From Planctomycetota bacterium (GTDB lineage Bacteria > Planctomycetota > UBA8108 > UBA1146 > JAJFFE01), in assembly GCA_021776775.1 (NCBI GenBank), contig JAJFFE010000005.1:1-46128 (forward strand): 46,128 nucleotides of DNA. Direction: 5' to 3'. The translations under genes were made by a program, and so were the position numbers. The notes below the pieces were generated by a model. The model saw nothing but the letters and a program-made list of their open reading frames with translations, made no database searches and was not told the origin of the DNA. The first letter of the stretch is position 1; each line of letters begins with the position of its first letter. Shown in pieces: positions 24,714-33,107 of this stretch.

Positions 24714-27068
24714 ATGTTTCTAAGTCGCATGTCTCGAAGTCGCACGTTTCGAAGCCTGTCCCTTGCCGTGTGCCTACTGCTCAACACCGTCGCGGTCACC
24801 GCACAGGATGACGCGGGGCAAGCCAACGGCGACGTGGCGAAACGGATCCAACGAATCGTCGACCGCTACGGAAGCGGCGAGTTGGATCGCGCGTGGGCCG
24901 GCTGCCGAGCTCTCGAAGAGTTCGAAGAGGAACTGGTTGGTTGGGCGGAAACGGCTCTCACCGACGGCACCGTCATTCATCAGCTGATGGCCGCGAAGTC
25001 GTTGATCGCAATTGGGGAGGTCGACAAACCGGAACCGATCGAGCGCGCGCTACGGAAAATCGCCCAAGCGAGTGACAACACGCTGGAGACACGAATCGCC
25101 GCCGTCGAGATGCTCGGTGAGTTCGGCGCGGTGTCGACCATCAAGGCACTCGAGCGCCTGCTCGAAGAAGACGCCAAATTTGACGCGTCCCTGCGTATCG
25201 CCGCCGCCACGGCGTTGTTTAGGTGCGCGAACGACTACCGAAAAACTCGCGACAGTCTCATGCCGCTGCTCGACGTCGACGACGCGACCGTTCGCGCAAA
25301 AGCAGCCATCGCGCTGGGCGAAATGGGCTACGTCGACGGTAAAGCTCGGCGTCTCTTGACGAGCCTCGAAAAGGAGCCCACCGCGCTGGGGGCGCAGGCG
25401 CGAATGGTCCTGCAACAGGACCTCCTCATGCGCCGCCTCGAACGCATGCGCGACCGACAGAGTGGTGGGATTGCGAAGAAGACCGAGGCGCGCGAAGTTG
25501 CGAAACTCGAACGAGAACTCGAGCTGACGTCGAAGCAACTCGGTACGGCGCAGGCGGAGATCGCCGAGATGCGACGCACCGCGGGCTCCGACCCGATCCA
25601 CCCCCTCATCGGAGATCTGATCAAACGCATTCGGCGACTATACGTCGACCCGAAGCGCGTCGACCAACGCGCCCTCATTGTCGCGGCGGCCAAGGGTATG
25701 GTGGCGAGTCTCGACCCGTTCTCTTCCTTCATGGACGTGACCGACGTCGAACAGTTTAACGAGGGGATCTCTGGCGAGTACGCTGGAATCGGCGCCCAAG
25801 TAGCCAAGGACGCGGAAACGGATCACCTGAAGATCCTTCGCCCGATCTACAAGGGGCCGGCCTACGAAGCAGGCCTCTTGACCGACGACAAGATCATTGA
25901 GGTCGAGGGGTTCTTCACCAAAGGCGTGCCGCTCTCGGAAATCGTCAAGCGGCTCAAAGGTGATCCGGGAACACCGGTCCAGTTGAAGGTCTACCGTCGC
26001 GGCTGGAACGACACTCGACCATTCTCAGTCGAGCGACGAACCATCAGACTCGACTCCGTGCGTTCGACCATGCTTCCCGGCTCGATCGGATACGTTTCGT
26101 TGAGTCAGTTCGGTGACACCGCGGTATCCGAAATCATCGGCGCGTTGGACAAGCTCGAAGCACAAGAGATGAAGGGGTTGATCCTCGACCTTCGCAACAA
26201 CCCCGGTGGTTATCTCGACGCCGCCACCAGCATTGTCGATCAATTCGTCGGCGAAAAAGACGACCCGATCGTCACCCAGAAGGACCTCACCGGAAACTTC
26301 CAAGCGCTGACGACCCGATCGACACCGGGTCAACGCGGTGACTACCCAATTGTCGTGCTGATCAATGGATCGAGCGCGAGCGCCTCGGAGATCGTCTCCG
26401 GCGCTCTGCAGGACTTCGGTCGCGCCACCTTGGTCGGCAAGAAATCGTTCGGCAAAGGAAGCGTGCAGAGGCTCCTCACGCTCCCGGTCACGACGAACGA
26501 TCTCCTCGGCGGAGAAACGCAACTACGACTGACCATCCAGTACTACTACCTCCCGTCGGGACGCTCGATCCACACGCAGCGCGACGCCGAAGGCCGCGTC
26601 ACCGAGGAAGGCGGCGTCACGCCAGACATCGAACAAGATCCGATCGAGGTCCCGCTTTGGCGGGTGGCGTCTCTCGAGAAACTCTTCGAGCAGAGCGCGT
26701 TCGAGCGTTACCTCGAGAAATACTACCTCGAGAACAAGAAGGCGTTCGATCACATTGCCGAACACGGCGACGGCGACCGCGACGACGCGTATCCTGGCTT
26801 CCACGAGTTCTTCGATCCGATCAACGTCAGCCGGGCCGACGCCGTGGACATTCGCCGCACGTTGCGCAACAAGCTGCGTCGCATCGCGCAGGACCAACGT
26901 GGAGCAGAGTTCGCCTGCGATTACCCGGCCGACGTTCAGCTGCAGCGCGCCATCTCGGTCATGCTCGAGAAACTCGGTGCGGACGGAGCCGCGATCGACG
27001 AGTACAAGGTGTTTCTCGCCTCGCTCGGACCGGCGCCCGAGAAATCCAAGAGTGAGCCTCCGAAGTAG
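24714..27068 (+). CDS. HEAT-repeat S41 C-terminal processing protease
   Basis: A 784-residue secreted protease. ATG 24714 has GAAGGAG four bases upstream and begins a signal peptide ending near TVAVTA. Residues about 75-235 are HEAT-like repeats (for example TRIAAVEMLGEFGAVSTIKALERLL and VRAKAAIALGEMG). A coiled coil follows (about 255-290). The CTP module contains YVDPKRVDQRALIVAAAKGMVASLDPFSSFM, a PDZ domain (about 350-430) and the S41 catalytic domain. The Ser-Lys dyad is Ser556 in SSASASEI and Lys581 in KKSFGKGSVQ, both intact. A C-terminal region of about 150 residues closes the protein. Such proteases trim periplasmic proteins. The repeats probably select substrates or partners, which is inference. 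Confidence 0.92.
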   Translation: MFLSRMSRSRTFRSLSLAVCLLLNTVAVTAQDDAGQANGDVAKRIQRIVDRYGSGELDRAWAGCRALEEFEEELVGWAETALTDGTVIHQLMAAKSLIAIGEVDKPEPIERALRKIAQASDNTLETRIAAVEMLGEFGAVSTIKALERLLEEDAKFDASLRIAAATALFRCANDYRKTRDSLMPLLDVDDATVRAKAAIALGEMGYVDGKARRLLTSLEKEPTALGAQARMVLQQDLLMRRLERMRDRQSGGIAKKTEAREVAKLERELELTSKQLGTAQAEIAEMRRTAGSDPIHPLIGDLIKRIRRLYVDPKRVDQRALIVAAAKGMVASLDPFSSFMDVTDVEQFNEGISGEYAGIGAQVAKDAETDHLKILRPIYKGPAYEAGLLTDDKIIEVEGFFTKGVPLSEIVKRLKGDPGTPVQLKVYRRGWNDTRPFSVERRTIRLDSVRSTMLPGSIGYVSLSQFGDTAVSEIIGALDKLEAQEMKGLILDLRNNPGGYLDAATSIVDQFVGEKDDPIVTQKDLTGNFQALTTRSTPGQRGDYPIVVLINGSSASASEIVSGALQDFGRATLVGKKSFGKGSVQRLLTLPVTTNDLLGGETQLRLTIQYYYLPSGRSIHTQRDAEGRVTEEGGVTPDIEQDPIEVPLWRVASLEKLFEQSAFERYLEKYYLENKKAFDHIAEHGDGDRDDAYPGFHEFFDPINVSRADAVDIRRTLRNKLRRIAQDQRGAEFACDYPADVQLQRAISVMLEKLGADGAAIDEYKVFLASLGPAPEKSKSEPPK

Positions 27069-27080
27069 CTCGCGTTACGG

Positions 27081-27124
27081 GGGGACACACCCGTGACCAA
27101 TCTGGCCACACGGGATGGGTCCCC
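27081..27124. terminator. Bidirectional hairpin between convergent S41 and M15 genes
   Basis: GGGGAC (27081-27086) pairs with GTCCCC (27119-27124) and CCCGTG (27090-27095) pairs with CACGGG (27109-27114), with small bulges and a 13-nt loop. It follows the S41 stop by 12 bp and touches the M15-like gene's stop. There is no T-run on either side. It probably ends both transcripts. Confidence 0.55.
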
Positions 27125-27612
27125 TACGCGTAGTTTGAAAAGTCCTGCCAAGGATCATCGACGGGCTCGCTAATGCGGAGGCCGTCGCGGTACTCGACGT
27201 GTAGATGCGGCTGCGGGGAGTCGAGGAAGGCTAGCACGCGGTACCCGGATCCGAGTGCGGTTCGCAACGCTTCGACCAACTCGGCCACGGTCACGTTGTC
27301 GACATCGATCACGGCAAGATCGACGGCAAACCCCGTGTGGTGCAGCGAGTAAAAGCTGTGCCCACTCCACGTCTGGGCCGCGAGTATTTGCCACTCGAGC
27401 TGCCGCCCGGCGAACACTTCACTCATCGACACCAGCTGTTCAGATATCTCCGGCTGGAGGCCAGCCAGGCCGCGCTCCGCGAAGCTGTAGTCTCGAATGG
27501 CCAGCTCTTTGGCGGCCGACTCAGTCGTCGCAGAGTTCTCTTCCGCAGCGTCGTGATCAGCAGCGTCGTGATCAGCAGAGCTCTCGGAGTTCGGCTTCAC
27601 CGAGTCGGACAT
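27124..27612 (-). CDS. M15-like zinc DD-peptidase domain protein
   Basis: A 162-residue protein from ATG 27612, which has GGAAGG 10 nt upstream. Residues 89-98 read SLHHTGFAVD. This matches the M15 signature S-x-H-x-x-G-x-A-x-D, with His91 and Asp98 as zinc ligands. HLHVE (His138) supplies the third ligand. M15 enzymes are VanY-type carboxypeptidases or peptidoglycan endopeptidases. No signal peptide is visible and the N-terminal 35 residues are acidic and low-complexity, with a DHDAA duplication encoded by a 15-bp tandem repeat near 27545-27574. A cell-wall enzyme would need export, so its location and activity are uncertain. Confidence 0.7.
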   Translation of the reverse strand: MSDSVKPNSESSADHDAADHDAAEENSATTESAAKELAIRDYSFAERGLAGLQPEISEQLVSMSEVFAGRQLEWQILAAQTWSGHSFYSLHHTGFAVDLAVIDVDNVTVAELVEALRTALGSGYRVLAFLDSPQPHLHVEYRDGLRISEPVDDPWQDFSNYA

Positions 27613-27769
27613 TACAGGCCCACCTTCCTGGCGGTCCCGCCACCGGGCCATCGCCTTGTGCCGACGATGGTATCGCTAGCTCGAGGCTCTGTCATTCACT
27701 ACGCGAAACGATCGCCCGTTGAGCGTTTGCACCCGAGAGCAGAGTCGCACCTCATCCCCACGACGTGGA

Positions 27770-30700
27770 TCAGTGCTCGCGCCAGCTCTTGATTTGCAGA
27801 TCGCGCTCCGGATCCAAAGTCGCGATCGCGTCGACGAACATGGCCGCAGCCTGAATGTTCGTGAACAAACTCACCTCGAAGTCGACGGCGCGGCGCCGAA
27901 TGAGGTAGTCGTTGTTCAGCTCTTCCTTCTCGAAGCTCTTGGGGACGTTGATCGCCAAGTCCACGTCGCCGCTCTCGATCAAGGTCAGCGCGTTGTGCTT
28001 ATCGTTCTCGCTCGGGAACGGAACCAACTCCGCTTCCACGCCGTGCGTCGCCAAGAAGCCGTGGGTCCCCGGCGTCGCGTAGAGCCGAAGGTCCATCGTG
28101 GCGAGCCGTCGCGCACTGTCGAGGAAACCAACCTTGCCTTCGATCGTTCCGGTCGACAGCAAGACTCCCCGCTTTGGTATCTTGTAGCCAACCGAGATCA
28201 CCGCCTTGAGGAAGGCTTCCGAAGCGTTATCACCCATGCAGGCGACTTCTCCGGTCGATGCCATTTCCACGCCGAGCAGCGGATCGGCGCCTTTGAGACG
28301 GGAGAAGCTGAACTGCGGCGCCTTGACACCGACGTAGTCGAGTTCGAACGCGGAACGCGCGGGTGGCTCGACCTTCTCTTCGATCATCGAACGGACGGCG
28401 TAGTCGATGAAGTTCTCTTTGAGGATCTTCGAGACGAACGGGAAGCTCCGAGAGGCGCGCAGGTTGCACTCGATGACTTTGATGTTGTTGTCGCGGGCGA
28501 TGAACTGAATGTTGAACGGGCCCGTAATCTCCAACGCCGCTGCGATCTTCTTCGAGATACGCTTGATCCTACGGATCGTCTCGAGGTAGAGCCGCTGCGA
28601 CGGGAACACCATGGTCGCGTCTCCCGAGTGTACGCCGGCATTCTCGACGTGCTCGCTGATGGCGTAACAGACGACCTCACCCCTCTGCGCGACGCCGTCG
28701 AGTTCGATCTCTTTTGCATTGACGATGAACTTCGAGATGACGACGGGGTATTCGCGGGAGACTTCCGCCGCCGCGTCCAGATAGACGCTCAGTTCGTCAT
28801 CGGAGTGGGCGACACTCATGGCCGCCCCACTCAAGACGTAGGACGGTCGGATCAAGACCGGGTAGCCAGCTTCAGCGGCAAACTTCCGCGCCTCTTCCAA
28901 CGAGGTCGACTCGACCCAGTCGGGCTGATCGACTTCGAGTTCGTCGAGCAGACTGGAAAATCGTTCACGGTTCTCGGCGCAGTCGATGCGTTCCGCCGAC
29001 GTTCCCAACACGTGGATACCGGCCGCGGTGAGCGGAACGGCGAGGTTGTTCGGAATCTGCCCACCCACACTGATGATCACACCATCGGGATCTTCCTTGG
29101 AGCAGATGTCGAGAACACGTTCGAACGACAGCTCGTCGAAGTAGAGCCGATCGCACGAGTCGTAGTCCGTGGAAACGGTCTCCGGGTTGTAGTTGATCAT
29201 CACGGACGGCCGACCGAGACGTTGCAACGTCATGGCGGCGTTGACGCAGCACCAATCGAACTCGACGGAGCTTCCAATGCGGTAGGCACCGCCCCCGAGC
29301 ACAATGCTCGGGCGACTCGGCAACGGGCCGACGTCGTCTTCATCGCCGTTGTACGTGAGATACAAGTAGTTCGTCTGTGCCGGGTACTCGGCGCCGAGCG
29401 TGTCGATCTGTTTGATCACGGGCACGATACCGCGCTTCAGTCGCTCTTCACGTACGACCAGCATGGCGTCATAGCCGTGCCCCACCGGAGTGTCTCGCTG
29501 AAGCAACCGCGCTAGCTGGTTGTCAGAGAACCCGTTGCGCTTCGCTTCTCGAAAGAGTTCGTCGGGCACGACGGCCAGCCCGTAGGCGCCGAGTTGCTTG
29601 CCGATGTCGACAATGCGGCGAATCCGCTTCAAGAACCAAGGCGTAATCTTGGTGAGCTCGTGTACGCGTTCGACATCGAAGCCGGCCTGGAACGCTTCGG
29701 CGATTGCGAAGAGGCGGAATTCGGTCGGGTACTCGAGGGTCTCTTCGAGATTTTCGAGCTTGAACGAGTTCGAGATGACGCCGTGCGCCCCGGTACCGAG
29801 CATGCGGCACGCCTTCTGAAGCGCCTCTTCGAAGCGGCGGCCGATCGCCATCACTTCGCCGACACTCTTCATTTCCGTGCCGATTTCTTTCGCCACGTGC
29901 CGGAACTTCTTCAGATCCCAACGCGGCATCTTGATCACGACGTAATCGAGCGACGGCTCGAAGCAACTCGACGTGACTTTGGTGATGGAGTTGGGGATAT
30001 CGGTGAGGCAGTAACCGAGAGCCAGCTTTGCGGCGACAAACGCCAGCGGGTAGCCGGTCGCTTTGGATGCCAGCGCCGAGCTTCGTGACAGGCGCGCGTT
30101 GACTTCGATGATTCGGTACTCTTCGCTGTCCGGACTCAGTGCGTACTGCACGTTGCACTCGCCGACGATCCCGATCTCTCGGATCAGATCGATCGCGATG
30201 GTCCGCAGCCGGTGGTACTCGTGATCGCTCAGCGTTTGCGACGGCGCAACGACGATGCTCTCGCCAGTATGGATACCGAGCGCGTCGATGTTCTCCATGT
30301 TGCAGACCGTGATGCAGTTGTCGTGGGCATCACGAACAACTTCGTACTCGATCTCTTTCCAACCCTCGAGATACTCCTCGATGAGGATCTGCGGCGCGCT
30401 CGAGAACGCCTTCCGAGTCATTCTCTCGAGTTCGGCCATCTCGCGAGCGACGCCCGACCCCTTGCCACCGAGCGCGTAGGCGACGCGCAGCATGACCGGA
30501 AAACCGATCGTCTCGGCCGCTTTCAGCGCATCCTCGAGGTTCTCCACCGCCACGCTTCGCGGCGTCGACATTCCGATTCTATGCAACAAGCTCGAGAAGA
30601 GGTCACGATCCTCGGTCATGCGAATCGCGTCGAGTGGCGTACCCAACACGCGAACGCCATACTTTTCCAACACGCCGGCGTCCTGGAGTTCGATCCCACA

Positions 30701-30997
30701 GTTGAGCGCAGTCTGCCCGCCGAACGAGAGCAGTATCCCGTCCGGTCGCTCCTTCTCGATGACTCGCGTCACGAACTCGCGGTTGACGGGAAGGAAGTAG
30801 ATCTCATCCGCGAGCCATTCCGACGTCTGGATCGTCGCAATGTTGGGGTTCACGAGAACCGTGCGAACCCCCTCTTCCTTCATCGCCTTGATCGCCTGCG
30901 AACCGGAATAGTCGAACTCGCCCGCCTCGCCGATTTTCAGGGCGCCGCTTCCGAGGATCAGAACGGTGTTCGGCTTGGGAGGTAACGCGTCGCTCAT
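27770..30997 (-). CDS. carB: Carbamoyl-phosphate synthase large subunit
   Basis: A full-length 1075-residue CarB. It makes carbamoyl phosphate from bicarbonate, ammonia and two ATP for arginine and pyrimidine synthesis. Two homologous ATP-grasp halves are visible. The first begins VLILGSGALKIGEAGEFDYSG and includes RVAYALGGKGSGVA. The second begins VLGGGAYRIGSSVEFDWC and includes RPSYVLSGAAMSVA. The C-terminal allosteric MGS-like domain has LLSTGTIEGKVGFL and DLAINVPKS. Its ATG overlaps the carA stop by 4 bp. Confidence 0.97.
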   Translation of the reverse strand: MSDALPPKPNTVLILGSGALKIGEAGEFDYSGSQAIKAMKEEGVRTVLVNPNIATIQTSEWLADEIYFLPVNREFVTRVIEKERPDGILLSFGGQTALNCGIELQDAGVLEKYGVRVLGTPLDAIRMTEDRDLFSSLLHRIGMSTPRSVAVENLEDALKAAETIGFPVMLRVAYALGGKGSGVAREMAELERMTRKAFSSAPQILIEEYLEGWKEIEYEVVRDAHDNCITVCNMENIDALGIHTGESIVVAPSQTLSDHEYHRLRTIAIDLIREIGIVGECNVQYALSPDSEEYRIIEVNARLSRSSALASKATGYPLAFVAAKLALGYCLTDIPNSITKVTSSCFEPSLDYVVIKMPRWDLKKFRHVAKEIGTEMKSVGEVMAIGRRFEEALQKACRMLGTGAHGVISNSFKLENLEETLEYPTEFRLFAIAEAFQAGFDVERVHELTKITPWFLKRIRRIVDIGKQLGAYGLAVVPDELFREAKRNGFSDNQLARLLQRDTPVGHGYDAMLVVREERLKRGIVPVIKQIDTLGAEYPAQTNYLYLTYNGDEDDVGPLPSRPSIVLGGGAYRIGSSVEFDWCCVNAAMTLQRLGRPSVMINYNPETVSTDYDSCDRLYFDELSFERVLDICSKEDPDGVIISVGGQIPNNLAVPLTAAGIHVLGTSAERIDCAENRERFSSLLDELEVDQPDWVESTSLEEARKFAAEAGYPVLIRPSYVLSGAAMSVAHSDDELSVYLDAAAEVSREYPVVISKFIVNAKEIELDGVAQRGEVVCYAISEHVENAGVHSGDATMVFPSQRLYLETIRRIKRISKKIAAALEITGPFNIQFIARDNNIKVIECNLRASRSFPFVSKILKENFIDYAVRSMIEEKVEPPARSAFELDYVGVKAPQFSFSRLKGADPLLGVEMASTGEVACMGDNASEAFLKAVISVGYKIPKRGVLLSTGTIEGKVGFLDSARRLATMDLRLYATPGTHGFLATHGVEAELVPFPSENDKHNALTLIESGDVDLAINVPKSFEKEELNNDYLIRRRAVDFEVSLFTNIQAAAMFVDAIATLDPERDLQIKSWREH

Positions 30998-32112
30998 CCG
31001 AGGTTCTCCACGAATCGATCGAAGAGGGAGGCGCTGTCACGGGGACCAGGGGTCGCCTCTGGGTGAAACTGAACTGTGGCGTAACGGCCCGACTCGTGTC
31101 GGATGCCCTCGTTGGTACCGTCGTTCGCGTTCACGAACCACTCGCTCCACTCGGGCGGTAGAGTTTCGGCGTTCAACGCGTATCCGTGATTCTGACTCGT
31201 GATCCAGCAACGCTGTGTGCCGACTTCTTTACACGGCTGGTTCTGACTGCGGTGACCGAACTTGAGTTTGTAGGTCTCGCAACCGAGGGCACGCCCGACG
31301 AGCTGGTTGCCGAGGCAAATCCCGAACACCGGCCGTTCCCCTTGCAGCGCAACGCGAAGGTTCTCGATCGTCGCGTTGGCGTTCTTCGGATCGCCGGGGC
31401 CGTTGGAAACCAGAATCCCGTCGCCATCAGCCTTCGACAGATCGTAGTCCCACGGAACCCGCAGAACGCTCACCCCGCGCGCCAGCAAGCAGCGAACGAT
31501 GTTCGCTTTCGCTCCGCAGTCGACGAGCACGATCCGCTTGGCGCCGTCGCCGTAGGTGATCGGCTTGTCGATGCTCACTTCCGCCACCAGGTTGACGTCG
31601 GCCAGATTCTCGAACGCAAGATCACCCTCGGACGTCGACTCGTCGACGACGATCTTTCCGGAGACACTTCCGCCGTGCCGGAGCTTGCGGGTCAAGGCAC
31701 GCGTATCGACACCTTCGATGCCGACGACCCCTTCGGTCTCCATCCAGTCGTGCAACGATCGCGTGGCCAGGTGGTGGCTGTAGTCGTTCGACAAGGTCGA
31801 GACGACGATCCCCCGAACGTGAATTCGGTCCGCCTCGAACCCGACGGGCAGCGAATCTTCCGTTTGGTCCGGCATGACGCCGTAGTTACCGATCAAGGGA
31901 TACGTGGAGACGAGGATCTGGCTGCGGTACGAGGGGTCGGTCATCGATTCCGGATAGCCGACCATGCCGGTTGTGAAGACGACCTCGCCACTGCTCGATG
32001 CACACGACCCAAAAGCGCGCCCCTCGAAGACGTCACCGTCTTGCGTGATGAGACGGGCGCGAGGGGCAACTCGACCGGACAGGTCGGGGCTGTCGGTTTG
32101 ACGCGAAGACAT
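30994..32112 (-). CDS. carA: Carbamoyl-phosphate synthase small (glutaminase) subunit
   Basis: A 372-residue glutamine amidotransferase that feeds ammonia to CarB. The N-terminal CarA domain shows FGSCASSSGEVVFTTGMVGYPE. The C-terminal class I glutaminase has the nucleophile cysteine in VFGICLGNQLVGRALG, TSQNHGYAL, and the catalytic His-Glu pair in VQFHPEATPGP. I chose ATG 32112, with GGAGGG upstream, over a GTG at 32154 that lacks family support. It is coupled to carB. Upstream lie three hairpins at 32177-32270. Confidence 0.96.
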   Translation of the reverse strand: MSSRQTDSPDLSGRVAPRARLITQDGDVFEGRAFGSCASSSGEVVFTTGMVGYPESMTDPSYRSQILVSTYPLIGNYGVMPDQTEDSLPVGFEADRIHVRGIVVSTLSNDYSHHLATRSLHDWMETEGVVGIEGVDTRALTRKLRHGGSVSGKIVVDESTSEGDLAFENLADVNLVAEVSIDKPITYGDGAKRIVLVDCGAKANIVRCLLARGVSVLRVPWDYDLSKADGDGILVSNGPGDPKNANATIENLRVALQGERPVFGICLGNQLVGRALGCETYKLKFGHRSQNQPCKEVGTQRCWITSQNHGYALNAETLPPEWSEWFVNANDGTNEGIRHESGRYATVQFHPEATPGPRDSASLFDRFVENLG

Positions 32113-32176
32113 GATACTTGGGGACCCTCCACCGCTCTCGCTGGTTGGCCGCACAGTTTAGCGAGCGCGACGTTTT

Positions 32177-32192
32177 GCAGAAGGCTTTCTGC
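32177..32192. promoter_or_regulatory. Hairpin in the carA upstream region
   Basis: GCAGAA (32177-32182) pairs with TTCTGC (32187-32192) across a 4-nt loop, 65 bp before the carA start. Read on the plus strand it is preceded by TTTT; on the minus strand it is followed by AAAA. It may be part of a carA leader control element, but nothing shows its function. Confidence 0.35.
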
Positions 32193-32233
32193 CCCGAAAC
32201 TCAGACCGGTCGGAAACGCGCGCTGATCGGCGG

Positions 32234-32270
32234 CTCGGCGGCGCCGAGTCGGTCCGTTATCCCACGGACC
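32234..32270 (-). terminator. Tandem hairpins after pgeF
   Basis: Directly after the pgeF stop, GGTCCGT and ACGGACC pair across a 6-nt loop (32251-32270). They are followed by CTCGGC/GCCGAG across a 3-nt loop (32234-32248). No T-run follows. They could end the pgeF transcript or lie in a carA leader. Confidence 0.5.
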
Positions 32271-33107
32271 TCAGCCGAGCCAGCCGACGATCACCCCGCT
32301 TCGACCGGTCGCTCCACGGTCCCGCCGGTGGCTGAAGAATCGCTCTCGTTCGCACGATGTGCAGCTCGAGTGCGAGTACACGCGAGACGGCGCGATCCCC
32401 GCGTCCACAAGCACAGCGCGGTGAATCCGACGCAAATCGAGCCACGCGCCACCGGCGGTCGGGGTTCCGGAAGGGTTCGGAACGTCACCGCGCTGAGAAC
32501 GGCCGCCCGGGGCGTCCGTCACGGCCGCGTCGAATCCCGGAAGTGGGGCGAGCGCTTCGAGGACTTCGGGTCCTACCGGATAGCAGCAGCCCGAGATTCC
32601 GGGGGAGAGCGCGGCGACCCAATCTGCGGGGTCGCTTCCCGCGGTTCTCAGGGTGCCCAACAGCTCACCGATAACGCCGGCGACGGTACCGCGCCAACCC
32701 GAGTGGGCCACCCCGACGCAGCGACGCACCGGATCTGCGACCACGATCAGCGGGCAGTCGGCGCTGAGCGCGAGCGCGTACACGTTCGGCTCGAGGAGAA
32801 CCACGGCGTCGAGCCCGCGAAGTCGCCGGGAGGGATCCAATGCCCCCTCGCCGGCGACGGAAGCGTCGACGGTCAGCACCTCGTTCCCGTGAGACTGTCC
32901 CGGGACGACCAAGCGATCGATCGGCACCCCGACCGCCGCACAGAAGCGTCGGCGATTTTCGCGAACGTGCTGGGGATCGTCGTTCGTCGAGAAGCCGAGG
33001 TTGAGCGAATCGAACGGCGGTCGACTCACCCCGCCGGTCCGCGCGGAGAAGTGCGCGACCAACCCGTCGAGCGGTGCAGTCGGAAACAGCGAGATCGCGT
33101 CGATCAC
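32271..33107 (-). CDS. pgeF: Peptidoglycan editing factor PgeF (laccase/YfiH family)
   Basis: A 278-residue protein of the multicopper-like YlmD/YfiH family. Family motifs include VAHFSARTGGVSRPPFDSLNLG, PGQSHGNEV, ALSADCPLIVVAD, CVGVAHSGWRGTV, CCYPVG and the terminal FFSHRRDRGATGRSG. The Cys and two His residues in the HGNE, SADCP and HSGW motifs bind metal. In E. coli the enzyme removes mis-incorporated L-serine-containing muropeptide precursors. The family also degrades purine nucleosides. The start is GTG, overlapping the upstream membrane-protein stop (GTGA). A position downstream of an AI-2E/PerM-family gene is not informative for function. Confidence 0.93.
   Translation of the reverse strand: MIDAISLFPTAPLDGLVAHFSARTGGVSRPPFDSLNLGFSTNDDPQHVRENRRRFCAAVGVPIDRLVVPGQSHGNEVLTVDASVAGEGALDPSRRLRGLDAVVLLEPNVYALALSADCPLIVVADPVRRCVGVAHSGWRGTVAGVIGELLGTLRTAGSDPADWVAALSPGISGCCYPVGPEVLEALAPLPGFDAAVTDAPGGRSQRGDVPNPSGTPTAGGAWLDLRRIHRAVLVDAGIAPSRVYSHSSCTSCERERFFSHRRDRGATGRSGVIVGWLG

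Noticed and set aside
27719..29515. A 598-codon frame on the plus strand opposite carB
   Set aside because: It is a shadow of carB; long antisense frames are expected at this GC content, and the residue pattern (Arg, Asp and Val rich, no motifs) is not protein-like. The same applies to the frames opposite the secretin (14607-16076) and opposite the PaaK-like gene (38948-40462).
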